The notes beneath the pieces are model-generated. The model searched no databases. It was not told where the DNA came from and saw only the letters and a list, made by a program, of their open reading frames with translations. 64,000 bases of DNA. Source: Streptomyces sp. HD (GTDB lineage Bacteria; Actinomycetota; Actinomycetes; Streptomycetales; Streptomycetaceae). Position 1 is the first letter of the stretch. Each line of letters opens with the position of its first letter. The stretch is from contig NZ_JAQMYP010000013.1 of assembly GCF_028369295.1 (NCBI RefSeq), forward strand, positions 120,620-184,619, read 5' to 3'. Position numbers and translations under genes: made by a program. Below, piece by piece: positions 33,811-42,096 of this stretch.

Positions 33811-34940
33811 GCGCGCCGAGACTGCGCGGGGACACGCCGGAAAGGGCCGGACTCGACCCCGAGGAGATCAGTCATCTCGTCCGCGAGGTCCACGACCTCA
33901 CCACCGGCGCCCGCCCTTGGGCGGCCGGTGCGGTGCTGGCCGTGGGGCGGGGGCCGTATCTCGCCGTCGAGGAGGCGGCGGGCTGGGCGGTGCGATATGC
34001 CGCCTACGACGAGGAGAAGGACTCGGGCGTGGAGCTCCCGCCCGACTCCCGGGTCCCGATGACCCCGTCGACCCCTTTCGACCTGGCCTCCCTCACCAAG
34101 CTGTTCACCTCGGTGGCCGCCGTGCAGCAGATCGAGCGCGGCACCCTCGGCATCGACGCGCGGGTCGGCGCGTACCTGCCGGACTTCCGCGCGGCGTCCC
34201 GGCACGACATCACCATGCGCCAGCTGCTCACCCACACGTCCGGGCTGCGCCCCGAACTCCCGCTGTACGACTGCGCGGACGACGCGGAGCGCCTGGAACT
34301 GCTGCGCGCCGAGCCGCCGATCGGAGTCCCCGGCACCTACTGCTACTCCGACCTGAACCTGCTCCTGCTCCAGCACGTCCTGGAACGCATCACGGGCCGC
34401 ACGCTCGACGTCCTGATCCACGACGGCATCACCCGCCCGCTCGGCATGACGGCGACCCGCTTCGGCCCCTGCCCGGCGGCGGCAGCGACGGAGGACCAGC
34501 GCCGCCCCTGGGCCAAGGCGGACCGCGGCATGCTCCGAGGCGTCGTCCACGACGAGAACGCCTGGTCCCTGGGCGGCGTCGCAGGCCACGCGGGCCTGTT
34601 CTCCACCGCCCGCGACCTCGCGGTCTTCTCCCGCACGCTGCTCTCCGGCGGCTCATACGGCCCCGCCCGCATCCTCGGCCCCGACTTCGTGGAGCTCCTG
34701 CTCACCCCACCCGGCCTGGGCTTCGCGGTCGACCAGCCGTGGTTCATGGGGGAGCTGGCGGGACAGGGGGCCGCGGGCCACACCGGGTTCACGGGTACCT
34801 CCCTGGTCCTGGACCCGGCGACGGACACGTTCCTGGTGCTGCTGGCGAACACGGTGCATCCGCGGAGGCAGGCAGCGGACAGCCGGCCACGGGCGCGAGC
34901 CGGGACGCGGTTGGCTCGGGCCGTGCGGGGGATGGAGTGA
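33807..34940 (+). CDS. serine hydrolase, beta-lactamase/class C PBP family, apparent CTG start
   Basis: 377 residues. SxxK motif SLTK with the nucleophile Ser near 93, YSDLN as the Tyr motif, and HTGFTG as the KTG-like box, with Leu/Gly-rich lid text between. The family includes esterases, DD-peptidases and D-aminopeptidases. No signal peptide, so cytoplasmic. Start choice: the frame enters the end of the MFS gene. A CTG at 33807 overlaps that stop (CTGA) and has GGAGGGAG seven bases upstream; the other option is GTG at 33738, deep inside the MFS gene. I favour CTG but am not certain. Confidence 0.85.
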   Translation: MSAPRLRGDTPERAGLDPEEISHLVREVHDLTTGARPWAAGAVLAVGRGPYLAVEEAAGWAVRYAAYDEEKDSGVELPPDSRVPMTPSTPFDLASLTKLFTSVAAVQQIERGTLGIDARVGAYLPDFRAASRHDITMRQLLTHTSGLRPELPLYDCADDAERLELLRAEPPIGVPGTYCYSDLNLLLLQHVLERITGRTLDVLIHDGITRPLGMTATRFGPCPAAAATEDQRRPWAKADRGMLRGVVHDENAWSLGGVAGHAGLFSTARDLAVFSRTLLSGGSYGPARILGPDFVELLLTPPGLGFAVDQPWFMGELAGQGAAGHTGFTGTSLVLDPATDTFLVLLANTVHPRRQAADSRPRARAGTRLARAVRGME

Positions 34941-34976
34941 TGTGGGTGGACCGTCGAGTGCTGCACGGGGGCGTAG

Positions 34977-35942
34977 TTGAGCGAGCCGAACCGATCACCG
35001 GCTGACGGCGGCGCCGTCCCGGGGCCCCGGCCGATCCGGGGTGCCCTGGAGATCGCGGTGACGTCTTCCAACCCCGAAACAGTGGCGGGAACGGACTTCT
35101 CCATCTTCGTCGTGGTGCGGAACCCGTTCGACGTTCCCATCACCCTGCACGAAGTGCAGACGCACATCCCGGTGGAGCTCATGGACGTGAACAGGCTGCG
35201 ACTCCTTCGGGCTGCTCAGCCGCCAAGACCCGGCGGACTGGTCCCTTCCGTAAGGAGTTGGAGGGCATGGCGAAGGCTGGTCCGCCAGCAGAACAACGGT
35301 GTGGCCACGGCGGTCGGCACAGAATTCTCGCCCGAGAGTTCCGCGAGCGCCATTGAGACCAGTATCAGAATCGGGGGTGGGGTGGGCGACGGGGCGACGG
35401 TAGCCGGTGTCCAGTTCAATTTTCCCGACAATCCGAGCCCCGAAGAACTTGATCAGCTGTTCCGGCGGCTGCTCGAATACCGGCGTGGTGTCACCCCGGT
35501 CACACTTCAACCGGGAAACTCCGTGGTCCGGCAGTTTGTCCTGCGGACGCGTTCGTGGCTCTTCTTCAGGCCGCTGGCCCATACATTCGAGATCCAGGTC
35601 AGCTTTTCGCTCGACGGCGCCGATCAGACCACCACCGTCGCACACGACGTGCTGATCAACGCTCCCCTGCCGGCGACGGTGACGGGCGGCATGTTCGGCA
35701 GCGTGGTCGGTACGACTCTCCGCGTCCTGGGAACCTCGCCGACGCCTGGCGGGGCAACGCTGTTCCGGGGGATCTTCACCGGAATTCTGGCCAGCCTTGT
35801 CGTGGTCGTGGCTTTTGCCCGGAAGTCCTCTGCCCAGCCGTTCGTCGCGATCGAAGACTTCTGGGGAGGGGCAATCATCGGATTCTCGGTGGGGTACTTC
35901 GGATTCCAGGGTTTCGCCGACTTGCTGAAACCGCCCGATTAG
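34977..35942 (+). CDS. membrane protein of unknown function with atypical base use
   Basis: 321 residues, family not recognised. The N-terminal 230 residues look like a beta-sandwich domain (ALEIAVTSSNPETVAGTDFSIFVVVRNPFDVPITLHEVQTHIPVEL is a typical Ig/CARDB-like strand pattern). It is followed by two membrane helices near the C-terminus (about 262-280 and 292-312). No signal peptide is visible, so the sandwich would face the cytoplasm. TTG start at 34977 with GGGGG seven or so bases upstream. Third-position GC is clearly lower than in flanking genes, suggesting recent acquisition. Confidence 0.72.
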   Translation: MSEPNRSPADGGAVPGPRPIRGALEIAVTSSNPETVAGTDFSIFVVVRNPFDVPITLHEVQTHIPVELMDVNRLRLLRAAQPPRPGGLVPSVRSWRAWRRLVRQQNNGVATAVGTEFSPESSASAIETSIRIGGGVGDGATVAGVQFNFPDNPSPEELDQLFRRLLEYRRGVTPVTLQPGNSVVRQFVLRTRSWLFFRPLAHTFEIQVSFSLDGADQTTTVAHDVLINAPLPATVTGGMFGSVVGTTLRVLGTSPTPGGATLFRGIFTGILASLVVVVAFARKSSAQPFVAIEDFWGGAIIGFSVGYFGFQGFADLLKPPD

Positions 35943-36027
35943 CGGGGCGCATCCGCCGTTTCCCGGCAGCGCGGCCCCGGGCGTGAGCGCAGGTCTTGTC
36001 GTCTTCGGGGCACCGTAGAATCACCGC

Positions 36028-37017
36028 GTGAACGCCCCGTTTTCCCCAGCTGACACGCTGCGTGCCGCCCTGGCCGGGTTGCTCGACGGGCTGCCCCCGA
36101 AGCGGGCCGCCCAGGCCGTCGACCGGCTGATCGCCAACTACCGGGGCGCCACCCCCACCGACGCCCCGATCCTCCGCGACCGCGCGGACGTGGCCGCTTA
36201 CGCCGCCTACCGGATGCCCGCGACCTTCGAGGCGGTGCGCGCGGCGCTGGAGGCGTTCGCGCAGGCCGTGCCGGAGTGGGTGCCCGCCAGTCATGTGGAC
36301 GTGGGCGGGGGCACCGGCGCCGCGATCTGGGCCGCCACCGCCACCTGGCCCGGCGAGCGCGACGTCACCGTGCTGGACTGGGCCGAGCCCGCGCTGGCCA
36401 TCGGCCGGGACATCGCCACCGCCAACCCGGCGCTGAAGAACACCCGTTGGCAGCGAGCGCGGATCGGTTCGGCGCTCGCCCTCGACCCCGCCGACCTCGT
36501 CACCGTCTCCTACGTCCTCAACGAACTCACCGCCCCCGACCGCACCATCCTCGTCGACGCCGTCGCCGCCGCGGCCCAGTCCGTCGTGATCGTCGAACCA
36601 GGCACCCCCGACGGCTACACCCGTGTCATCGAGGCCCGCGACCGCCTCGTCACCGCCGGCTTCCGCATCGCCGCACCCTGTCCGCACAGCGCCGCCTGCC
36701 CCATCGTCCCCGGCACGGACTGGTGCCACTTCTCGGCCAGGGTCAGCCGCTCCTCGCTCCACCGCCAGATCAAGGGCGGCTCCCTCGCCTACGAGGACGA
36801 GAAGTTCAGCTACGTCGCCGCGACCCGCCTCCCGGTCACCCCGGCCCCCGCCCGCGTCGTACGCAAGCCCCAGATCCGCAAGGGCCAGGTCCTCCTCGAC
36901 CTGTGCGAGACCGAACCCTCCCTGCGCCGCACCACGGTCACCAAACGCCACGGCGACCTCTACAAGGCGGCCCGCGACGCGGACTGGGGCGACGCCTGGC
37001 CGCCGGAGTCCGACTAG
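36028..37017 (+). CDS. Rsm22-type small-subunit rRNA methyltransferase
   Basis: 329 residues. SAM-binding VDVGGGTGAAIWAAT (about 89-103) and the family's cysteine cluster PCPHSAACPIVPGTDWCHFSARVSR, thought to hold an Fe-S or zinc site. Rsm22 proteins act on the small ribosomal subunit; the mitochondrial members assist assembly. The stop overlaps that of the tiny DUF6243 gene on the other strand by 3 bp. Confidence 0.92.
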   Translation: MNAPFSPADTLRAALAGLLDGLPPKRAAQAVDRLIANYRGATPTDAPILRDRADVAAYAAYRMPATFEAVRAALEAFAQAVPEWVPASHVDVGGGTGAAIWAATATWPGERDVTVLDWAEPALAIGRDIATANPALKNTRWQRARIGSALALDPADLVTVSYVLNELTAPDRTILVDAVAAAAQSVVIVEPGTPDGYTRVIEARDRLVTAGFRIAAPCPHSAACPIVPGTDWCHFSARVSRSSLHRQIKGGSLAYEDEKFSYVAATRLPVTPAPARVVRKPQIRKGQVLLDLCETEPSLRRTTVTKRHGDLYKAARDADWGDAWPPESD

Positions 37018-37193
37018 GACGACTCCTCGGCGTGCTTCTCCCGGAGCTTGCGCAGCAGCTCCCGTTTCTGCGCCGTGGGGTCCGTCCCGCCGCCGATCCG
37101 GTCACCTCGGCCGCCGCCGCGCAGCGCCTTGCGGCCGAGGTTGCGCCGCGTCCCGCCGACTCCCAGCATCTTTCCGGCTCCGCTTCGGGCCAT
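37014..37193 (-). CDS. DUF6243-like small basic protein
   Basis: 59 residues: MARSGAGKMLGVGGTRRNL, a Gly/Arg-rich middle, then GTDPTAQKRELLRKLREKHAEE, matching the short Streptomyces DUF6243 family as I know it. A good ribosome site (GAGGAG) lies before the ATG at 37193. Strongly basic with a helical C-terminus; function unknown, RNA binding possible. Its stop shares bases with the rsm22 stop. Confidence 0.85.
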   Translation of the reverse strand: MARSGAGKMLGVGGTRRNLGRKALRGGGRGDRIGGGTDPTAQKRELLRKLREKHAEESS

Positions 37194-37224
37194 GGCGAGC
37201 TCCTCTCGTCATCAGTCAAGGGAA

Positions 37225-37281
37225 CGAGACGTACCGTCTCGAACCGAACTCCTCCAGGTTCCGGCGAGACGCTCCGTCTTG
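37225..37281 (+). promoter_or_regulatory. two TetR-type palindromes upstream of the TetR gene
   Basis: Site 1 at 37225-37241 is a perfect CGAGACG, TAC, CGTCTCG. Site 2 at 37265-37281 is CGAGACG, CTC, CGTCTTG with one mismatch. Centres are 40 bp apart, close to four helical turns, and the second ends 21 bp before the TetR start. Site 1 also lies just upstream of the divergent DUF6243 gene. Likely autoregulation. Confidence 0.75.
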
Positions 37282-37302
37282 TCAACCTGATAAAATCGAG
37301 CC

Positions 37303-37938
37303 ATGGCAGCCCAGAAGTCCGCCCAGTCCGAGCCCAACTCCAGCCGCCGCAGCGAGAAGTCCCGTCGCGCCATCTACGAAGCCGCCCTCGCCCTCGTCGG
37401 GGAGGTCGGCTACCCCAGGACCACCATCGAGGGCATCGCCGCCCGCGCCGGCGTCGGCAAGCAGACGATCTACCGCTGGTGGTCGTCGAAGGCGGACGTC
37501 CTGCTGGAGGCCTTCCTCGACCTGAGTGAGCAGGCGTCCCGGGACGCGGGCCCGGAGTACGAGTTCGCCATCCCGGACACCGGCGATCTCGCGGCCGACC
37601 TCAAGGCCGTGCTGCGCCTCACCGTCGACCAGCTCAAGGACCCCCGCTTCGAGATCCCGTCCCGCGCCCTGGCCGCCGAGGGCGTGGTCAACGAGCAGGT
37701 CGGCCGGATCTTCATGACCAAGCTCCTCGAACCCTCGCTCCAGCTCTATGTCGACCGGGTGCGCGCCGCCCAGAAGGCCGGCCAGGTCCGCCAGGAGGTC
37801 GACCCGCGCATCGCCCTCGAACTCTGGGTCTCGCCCCTCGCCCAGCGCTGGCTCCAGTACACGGGCCCGATCTCGTACGAATACACGGACACCCTCGTCG
37901 AGTACGCACTCCACGGCATCGCACCGCGTACTCGGTAG
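37303..37938 (+). CDS. TetR/AcrR-family transcriptional regulator
   Basis: 211 residues. HTH at about 24-70: RRAIYEAALALVGEVGYPRTTIEGIAARAGVGKQTIYRWWSSKADVLLEAF. The C-terminal ligand domain (LKAVLRLTVDQLKDPRFEIPSRALAAEG, PLAQRWLQYTGPI) resembles TetR_C_16-like members. Two palindromes directly upstream imply self-repression. No adjacent efflux or enzyme gene is in the same direction, so its target may be elsewhere or the divergent DUF6243 gene. Confidence 0.93.
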   Translation: MAAQKSAQSEPNSSRRSEKSRRAIYEAALALVGEVGYPRTTIEGIAARAGVGKQTIYRWWSSKADVLLEAFLDLSEQASRDAGPEYEFAIPDTGDLAADLKAVLRLTVDQLKDPRFEIPSRALAAEGVVNEQVGRIFMTKLLEPSLQLYVDRVRAAQKAGQVRQEVDPRIALELWVSPLAQRWLQYTGPISYEYTDTLVEYALHGIAPRTR

Positions 37939-38094
37939 GGGCGTAAATCACGCCAAAGCCGTCCATTACCCCTGATCACGGTGCTGTGTACACCTCGCCC
38001 CACCTGGCCTGGTTGTCCGCTACTGCCCCCCGAGGCGCACGATGGTGGGACCATAGGGCATGCTGTTCCGCACGACAGCGAGGCGAGGCGATAG

Positions 38095-38832
38095 ATGAGC
38101 GCGGAGTTGGGCGGCCGGACCGGCCTGCAGGGCAAACTCTCCCAGTGGCTGCGTGGACGCCGCCCGAAGGAGGCCGCCGCGGACAGCGGCGGTCGTGAGG
38201 CCCTGCTGCTGGCCGCCGCCGGAGCGGGCCTGCCGCTCGCGCCCGCCGCGTACCCCGCCCCCGGCTACCGCTGCTCCTGCGACCGCGTCGGCTGTCCCAC
38301 GCCCGCCCGGCACCCGGTGTCCTTCGCCTGGCAGACGCAGTCCACCACCGACCGCGCCCAGATCGAGCGCTGGGCCCGCCACCAGCCCCAGGCCAACTTC
38401 ATCACCGCCACCGGCATGGTCCACGACGTCCTCGACGTACCGCTGGAAGCCGGGCGCGAGGCGCTGGAGCGGCTGCTCGGCGCGGAGATCGAGGTCGGCC
38501 CGGTCGCCGAGAGCGACGACGGCCGGCTGCTGTTCTTCACCCTCACCCGCGGTACCCCCGAGGACGAGGACGAGTGGTGGCCGTGCGAGCTGGACTGCCA
38601 CCCCGAGACCATGGACGAGCACCCGGGACTGCGCTGGCACTGCCGCGGGTCGTATGTCCTCGTACCGCCCGCCCAACTGCCCGGCGACGGACAGACCGTG
38701 CACTGGGTGCGCGGACTCGAACACCCGCTGCCCGACCCGCTGAGCCTGCTCGAAGTCCTCACCGACGCCTGCGGCCGCCACGTCGGCGAGGAGCCCGACC
38801 ACGCCTCCACGGCCTGGCCCCTGCGCCACTGA
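38095..38832 (+). CDS. bifunctional primase/polymerase (prim-pol) domain protein
   Basis: 245 residues. The N-terminal half fits the short chromosomal prim-pol-like proteins of Streptomyces: PLAPAAYPAPGYRCSCDRVGCPTPARHPVSFAWQTQSTTDRAQIERWARHQPQANFI. Cys-rich GYRCSCDRVGCPTPARHP is the family landmark. The expected catalytic DxD is degenerate (HDVLDVPLEAG keeps one Asp of the pair), so polymerase activity is doubtful. Monocistronic. Confidence 0.82.
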   Translation: MSAELGGRTGLQGKLSQWLRGRRPKEAAADSGGREALLLAAAGAGLPLAPAAYPAPGYRCSCDRVGCPTPARHPVSFAWQTQSTTDRAQIERWARHQPQANFITATGMVHDVLDVPLEAGREALERLLGAEIEVGPVAESDDGRLLFFTLTRGTPEDEDEWWPCELDCHPETMDEHPGLRWHCRGSYVLVPPAQLPGDGQTVHWVRGLEHPLPDPLSLLEVLTDACGRHVGEEPDHASTAWPLRH

Positions 38833-38867
38833 TCGCTGCGCGGGCTGTGCCGACAGGCGGCTCCGCC

Positions 38868-38965
38868 GCGGGGCCGTGATGTGCCGTCGTTCGTCTGCGG
38901 CTCCGTCGTGGCTCGTCGCGCCCACGCGGCGGAGCCGCACATTCACCGCAGCCTCGCGCCCCTTG
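38868..38965 (-). repeat. dispersed intergenic repeat, copy B (inverted)
   Basis: On the minus strand TGCGGCTCCGCCGCG is followed by TGGGCGCGACGAGCCACGAC and GCCGCAGACGAACGACGGC, matching copies at 28430 and 57129. It sits between the prim-pol gene and the lipoprotein gene and forms most of the 166-bp gap. Confidence 0.85.
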
Positions 38966-38998
38966 GGGGCGTTGCCCAACCGCCCCGTCCAGGACCCG

Positions 38999-39991
38999 CT
39001 ACTCGCCCTTCGCCGACGTCAGGCCCTGGGTGCGGCCGATGACCTGCACCTTCCCCGAGCCCTTCGGGTCCAGTGCCACCTCGTTGGAGACGATCTCCAT
39101 CGTGAGTGACTGCTTGATCTCGCCCGTCGTCAGCGCCTCCACGCCCTTGCCCGGCGAGGGGATGTTGGTGCCCGCGTAGGCCGTCTGCTTCTCGTAGTAG
39201 CGCGTGGTGAAGAACACCAGCGCGCCGCCGTCCGTGGTGCGCAGCGCCAGCGGGGCGTAGTCGCCCTCGGTCAGCGGCTCGTCGATGAACTGGCTGACCC
39301 GGCCCGGCCGCTTGGCGTCCTTCTCCCGGTCGGCACGCCACTCGCTGGTGTGGCGACCGGGCGCGAAGGCACCCGTGCCGTCCTTGAGGTAGCCGGCGTA
39401 CGCCTTGCTCAAGCCCTCCGGCGGCACGGCCAGTTCGGTCGAGTTCGCGGGGACGGCCTCGGCCCAGCCGTCCTTGTCGGTCTTGAACCTCGGCACGTCG
39501 CCGGGGGCCACCAGCGTCAGATACGTCGCTTCCCACGGCTCCGCCAGGCCGCCCCGGGTGAACACGAAGATCCAGCGCGCGCTGCCGTACTTGTTGGCGG
39601 CCGCGTCGGCGACGAACCAGCGTGGCCAGCCCGCCTTCTTCGGGATCGTGTACTTGACGTCCGACAGCTTCAGCGGGGTGTGCGACGCGTTGCCGCTGGG
39701 GCTGATCGCCTTGCCCGCCTTCAGCCGGGCGCTGTCGATGTCGCTCAGGGCGCCGGTGACGTGGTCGGCGTCCAGGGAGCTGTCGTACGCCTTGTCCGCC
39801 TTGTTGTACGCGGCCGTGAACTGCTGGAGCGCCTTGGCGGCCTCCGCCCTGGTGGCCGAGGGGAGGATCTCCCGCTCCCCGTGGACCACCACGCAACCGC
39901 TCGCCGTCAACGACAAAGCGGTCACGGATGCCGCTATCAGTGCGCTCCGGTCAAGCCTGCGGAGCTTTCGAGGGCCGCGTTCCCTGCTCAT
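38999..39991 (-). CDS. lipoprotein of unknown function, downstream of efeU
   Basis: 330 residues. Lipoprotein signal with basic start (MSRERGPRKLRRLDR) and lipobox TASGC, Cys33. The mature part is a repetitive alpha/beta fold (WPRWFVADAAANKYGSARWIFVFTR, FFTTRYYEKQTAYAG) seen in Streptomyces extracytoplasmic lipoproteins of unknown role. The start lies inside the efeU end (41-bp overlap), so it is co-transcribed with the Efe system and may help iron uptake. GTG or ATG further in would remove the signal, so this start is kept. Confidence 0.8.
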   Translation of the reverse strand: MSRERGPRKLRRLDRSALIAASVTALSLTASGCVVVHGEREILPSATRAEAAKALQQFTAAYNKADKAYDSSLDADHVTGALSDIDSARLKAGKAISPSGNASHTPLKLSDVKYTIPKKAGWPRWFVADAAANKYGSARWIFVFTRGGLAEPWEATYLTLVAPGDVPRFKTDKDGWAEAVPANSTELAVPPEGLSKAYAGYLKDGTGAFAPGRHTSEWRADREKDAKRPGRVSQFIDEPLTEGDYAPLALRTTDGGALVFFTTRYYEKQTAYAGTNIPSPGKGVEALTTGEIKQSLTMEIVSNEVALDPKGSGKVQVIGRTQGLTSAKGE

Positions 39992-40823
39992 CAGGTGCCT
40001 TCACCTTCCCCTTCCCGGAGGCGAACCCTACCGGGGCCAGGAACAGTGCGAGCGTCGGGATCAGGTACAGCAGCCACACCGTGACCTGGAGGACGGTCGG
40101 ATCGGGCTGGAAGTTGAAGACACCCTTCAGCAGGGTGCCGTACCAACTCGACGGATCGACGGTGTCGCTGATGTCGAAGGCCAGCGTCTTCAGGCCCGGT
40201 ACCCAGCGGGCTTCCTGCAGATCGTGGAAGCCGTACGCCAGCACGCCCGCCGCCACGACGACCAGCATGCCGCCGGTCCAGGTGAAGAATTTGGAGAGGT
40301 TGATGCGCAGGGCGCCCCGGTAGAACAGCCAGCCCAGCACGATCGCCGTGGCGATGCCGAGGGCGACGCCGACCAGCGGGCGCGGGCTGCCGTCACCGGC
40401 CGCGCGCACCGACGCCCACACGAACAGGGCCGTCTCCAGGCCCTCCCGGCCCACTGCCAGGAACGCGGTCGCCACCAGCGCGCCCGTGCCCATCTGCAGG
40501 GCCGCGTCCAGTTTGCCGTGCAGCTCGGCCTTCAGATGCCGGGCGGTGCGCCGCATCCAGAAGACCATCCACGTCACCAGGCCGACGGCGAGGATCGACA
40601 GGGACCCGCCGAGTGCCTCCTGCGCCTCGAACGTCAGCTCCTGCGAGCCGAATTCGAGCGCGCAGCCGAAGCCGAGCGCGAGGGCGAGGGCGACGCCGAT
40701 ACCGATCCAGATGGGTTTGAGGGCGTCCCTGCGGTCCGTCTTCACCAGATAGGCGATGAGGATGCAGACGACGAGCGACGCCTCCAGACCCTCGCGCAGC
40801 CCGATCAGATAGTTGGAGAACAC
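39951..40823 (-). CDS. efeU: EfeU/FTR1-type iron permease
   Basis: 290 residues, seven membrane helices, with two REGLE iron-passage motifs (LREGLEASLV at about 9-18 and VGREGLETALF at about 128-138). It transports iron across the membrane in the EfeUOB system. Last of efeO-efeB-efeU on the minus strand; the C-terminal tail overlaps the lipoprotein gene. Regulation is expected from the DmdR-type box before efeO. Confidence 0.96.
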   Translation of the reverse strand: MFSNYLIGLREGLEASLVVCILIAYLVKTDRRDALKPIWIGIGVALALALGFGCALEFGSQELTFEAQEALGGSLSILAVGLVTWMVFWMRRTARHLKAELHGKLDAALQMGTGALVATAFLAVGREGLETALFVWASVRAAGDGSPRPLVGVALGIATAIVLGWLFYRGALRINLSKFFTWTGGMLVVVAAGVLAYGFHDLQEARWVPGLKTLAFDISDTVDPSSWYGTLLKGVFNFQPDPTVLQVTVWLLYLIPTLALFLAPVGFASGKGKVKAPDEQGTRPSKAPQA

Positions 40824-40829
40824 GGGCCC

Positions 40830-42086
40830 CTACGCCTCCTTCCCGAACAGCGTCCGGCCCCACCAGTCGTCCTTGTCGCGGACGCCGGGCGGGACCGCGA
40901 AGAGCGCCGAACCCACGTGCTGGATGTACTCGTTGAGCGAGTCGATGGCCAGGTTGCGCTGGATCCGGATGAACCCGGTGCGCGGGTCGCGCTGGTAGGC
41001 CAGGAAGAACAGGCCCGCGTCCAGCCGGCCCAGGCCGTCGGTGCCGTCGGTGAAGGAGTAGCCGCGGCGCAGGATCGTCGCCCCGTCGTTGGACTCGGGG
41101 TGCGCGAGCCGGACGTGCGCGTCGGGCAGCATCGCCTTCAGGAACGGCTTGTCGCGCTCCTTGGCCTTGCCGACCGGGGCGCCCTCGCCCTTGTCGCGGC
41201 CGATGATGTCCTCCTGCTCCTGCAGGGAGGTGCGGTCCCAGGTCTCGATGTGCATCCGGATGCGCCGGGCGACGAGGTAGGAGCCGCCGGCCATCCACTC
41301 CGGCCCGTCCTTCTCGCCGACCCACACGAACTTCTTCAGCCGGTCGGTCTCGGTCCCCGCGATGTTGCGGGTGCCGTCCTTGAAGCCCATGAGGTTGCGC
41401 GGGGTCTGCTCCTCGGGGGTGGTGGAGGAGGTCTTCCCGAAGCCGAGCTGGGACCACTTGATGACGACCTTGCCGAAGCCGATGCGCGCCAGGTTGCGGA
41501 TCGCGTGCACGGCGACCTGCGGGTCGTCCGCGCAGGCCTGGACGCACAGGTCGCCGCCGCTGCGGTTCTTGTCGAGGTTGTCGCCGGAGAAGTGCGGCAG
41601 CTCGACGAGGGCCTCGGGCCGCTGCTCGGCGAGGTCGAACTTCTCGAACAGCGACGGGCCGAACCCGATGGTGAGCGTTAGCCGCGACGGCTTCAGCCCC
41701 AGCGCCTCACCGGTGTCGTCCGGCGGCGCCTCGGCCAGACCGCCGTACGCGCCCTCGCCGACCGCGTGCCCGGCGGTCATCCGGCGTGCGGCGGCCGTCC
41801 AGTCCTTCAGCATCTGCACGAACTCGGCGCGGTCGTCGGTCTTCACGTCGAACGCGGCGAAGTGCAGCCGGTCCTGCACCGGGGTGGCGATGCCCGCCTG
41901 CTTCTCGCCGTGGAAGGGGATCGCGGCGCCCGTCTCGGCGGCGGCCGGATCCACGTCGTTGCCCGTACGGGTCATCGCCACGGCACCGCCGGCCGCGACG
42001 GCACCGAGCGCGAGCCCGGCACCTCCCCAGCCGATCAGTGCACGACGGGAGGTGGTTCCCTCAGTCGATTCCGTTGATTCCGTCAT
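40830..42086 (-). CDS. efeB: EfeB deferrochelatase/DyP-type peroxidase, Tat-exported
   Basis: 418 residues. Tat signal TSRRALIGWGGAGLALGAVAAGGAVA (about 12-37). The DyP domain has GFKDGTRN (the GXXDG motif; distal Asp) and DAHVRLAHP with the proximal-His region, then RRGYSFTDG and FLAYQRDPRTGFIRIQ. It can extract iron from heme and acts as a heme peroxidase. It sits between efeO (10 bp away) and efeU (6 bp away). Confidence 0.96.
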   Translation of the reverse strand: MTESTESTEGTTSRRALIGWGGAGLALGAVAAGGAVAMTRTGNDVDPAAAETGAAIPFHGEKQAGIATPVQDRLHFAAFDVKTDDRAEFVQMLKDWTAAARRMTAGHAVGEGAYGGLAEAPPDDTGEALGLKPSRLTLTIGFGPSLFEKFDLAEQRPEALVELPHFSGDNLDKNRSGGDLCVQACADDPQVAVHAIRNLARIGFGKVVIKWSQLGFGKTSSTTPEEQTPRNLMGFKDGTRNIAGTETDRLKKFVWVGEKDGPEWMAGGSYLVARRIRMHIETWDRTSLQEQEDIIGRDKGEGAPVGKAKERDKPFLKAMLPDAHVRLAHPESNDGATILRRGYSFTDGTDGLGRLDAGLFFLAYQRDPRTGFIRIQRNLAIDSLNEYIQHVGSALFAVPPGVRDKDDWWGRTLFGKEA

Positions 42087-42096
42087 GGCCCAGCCC

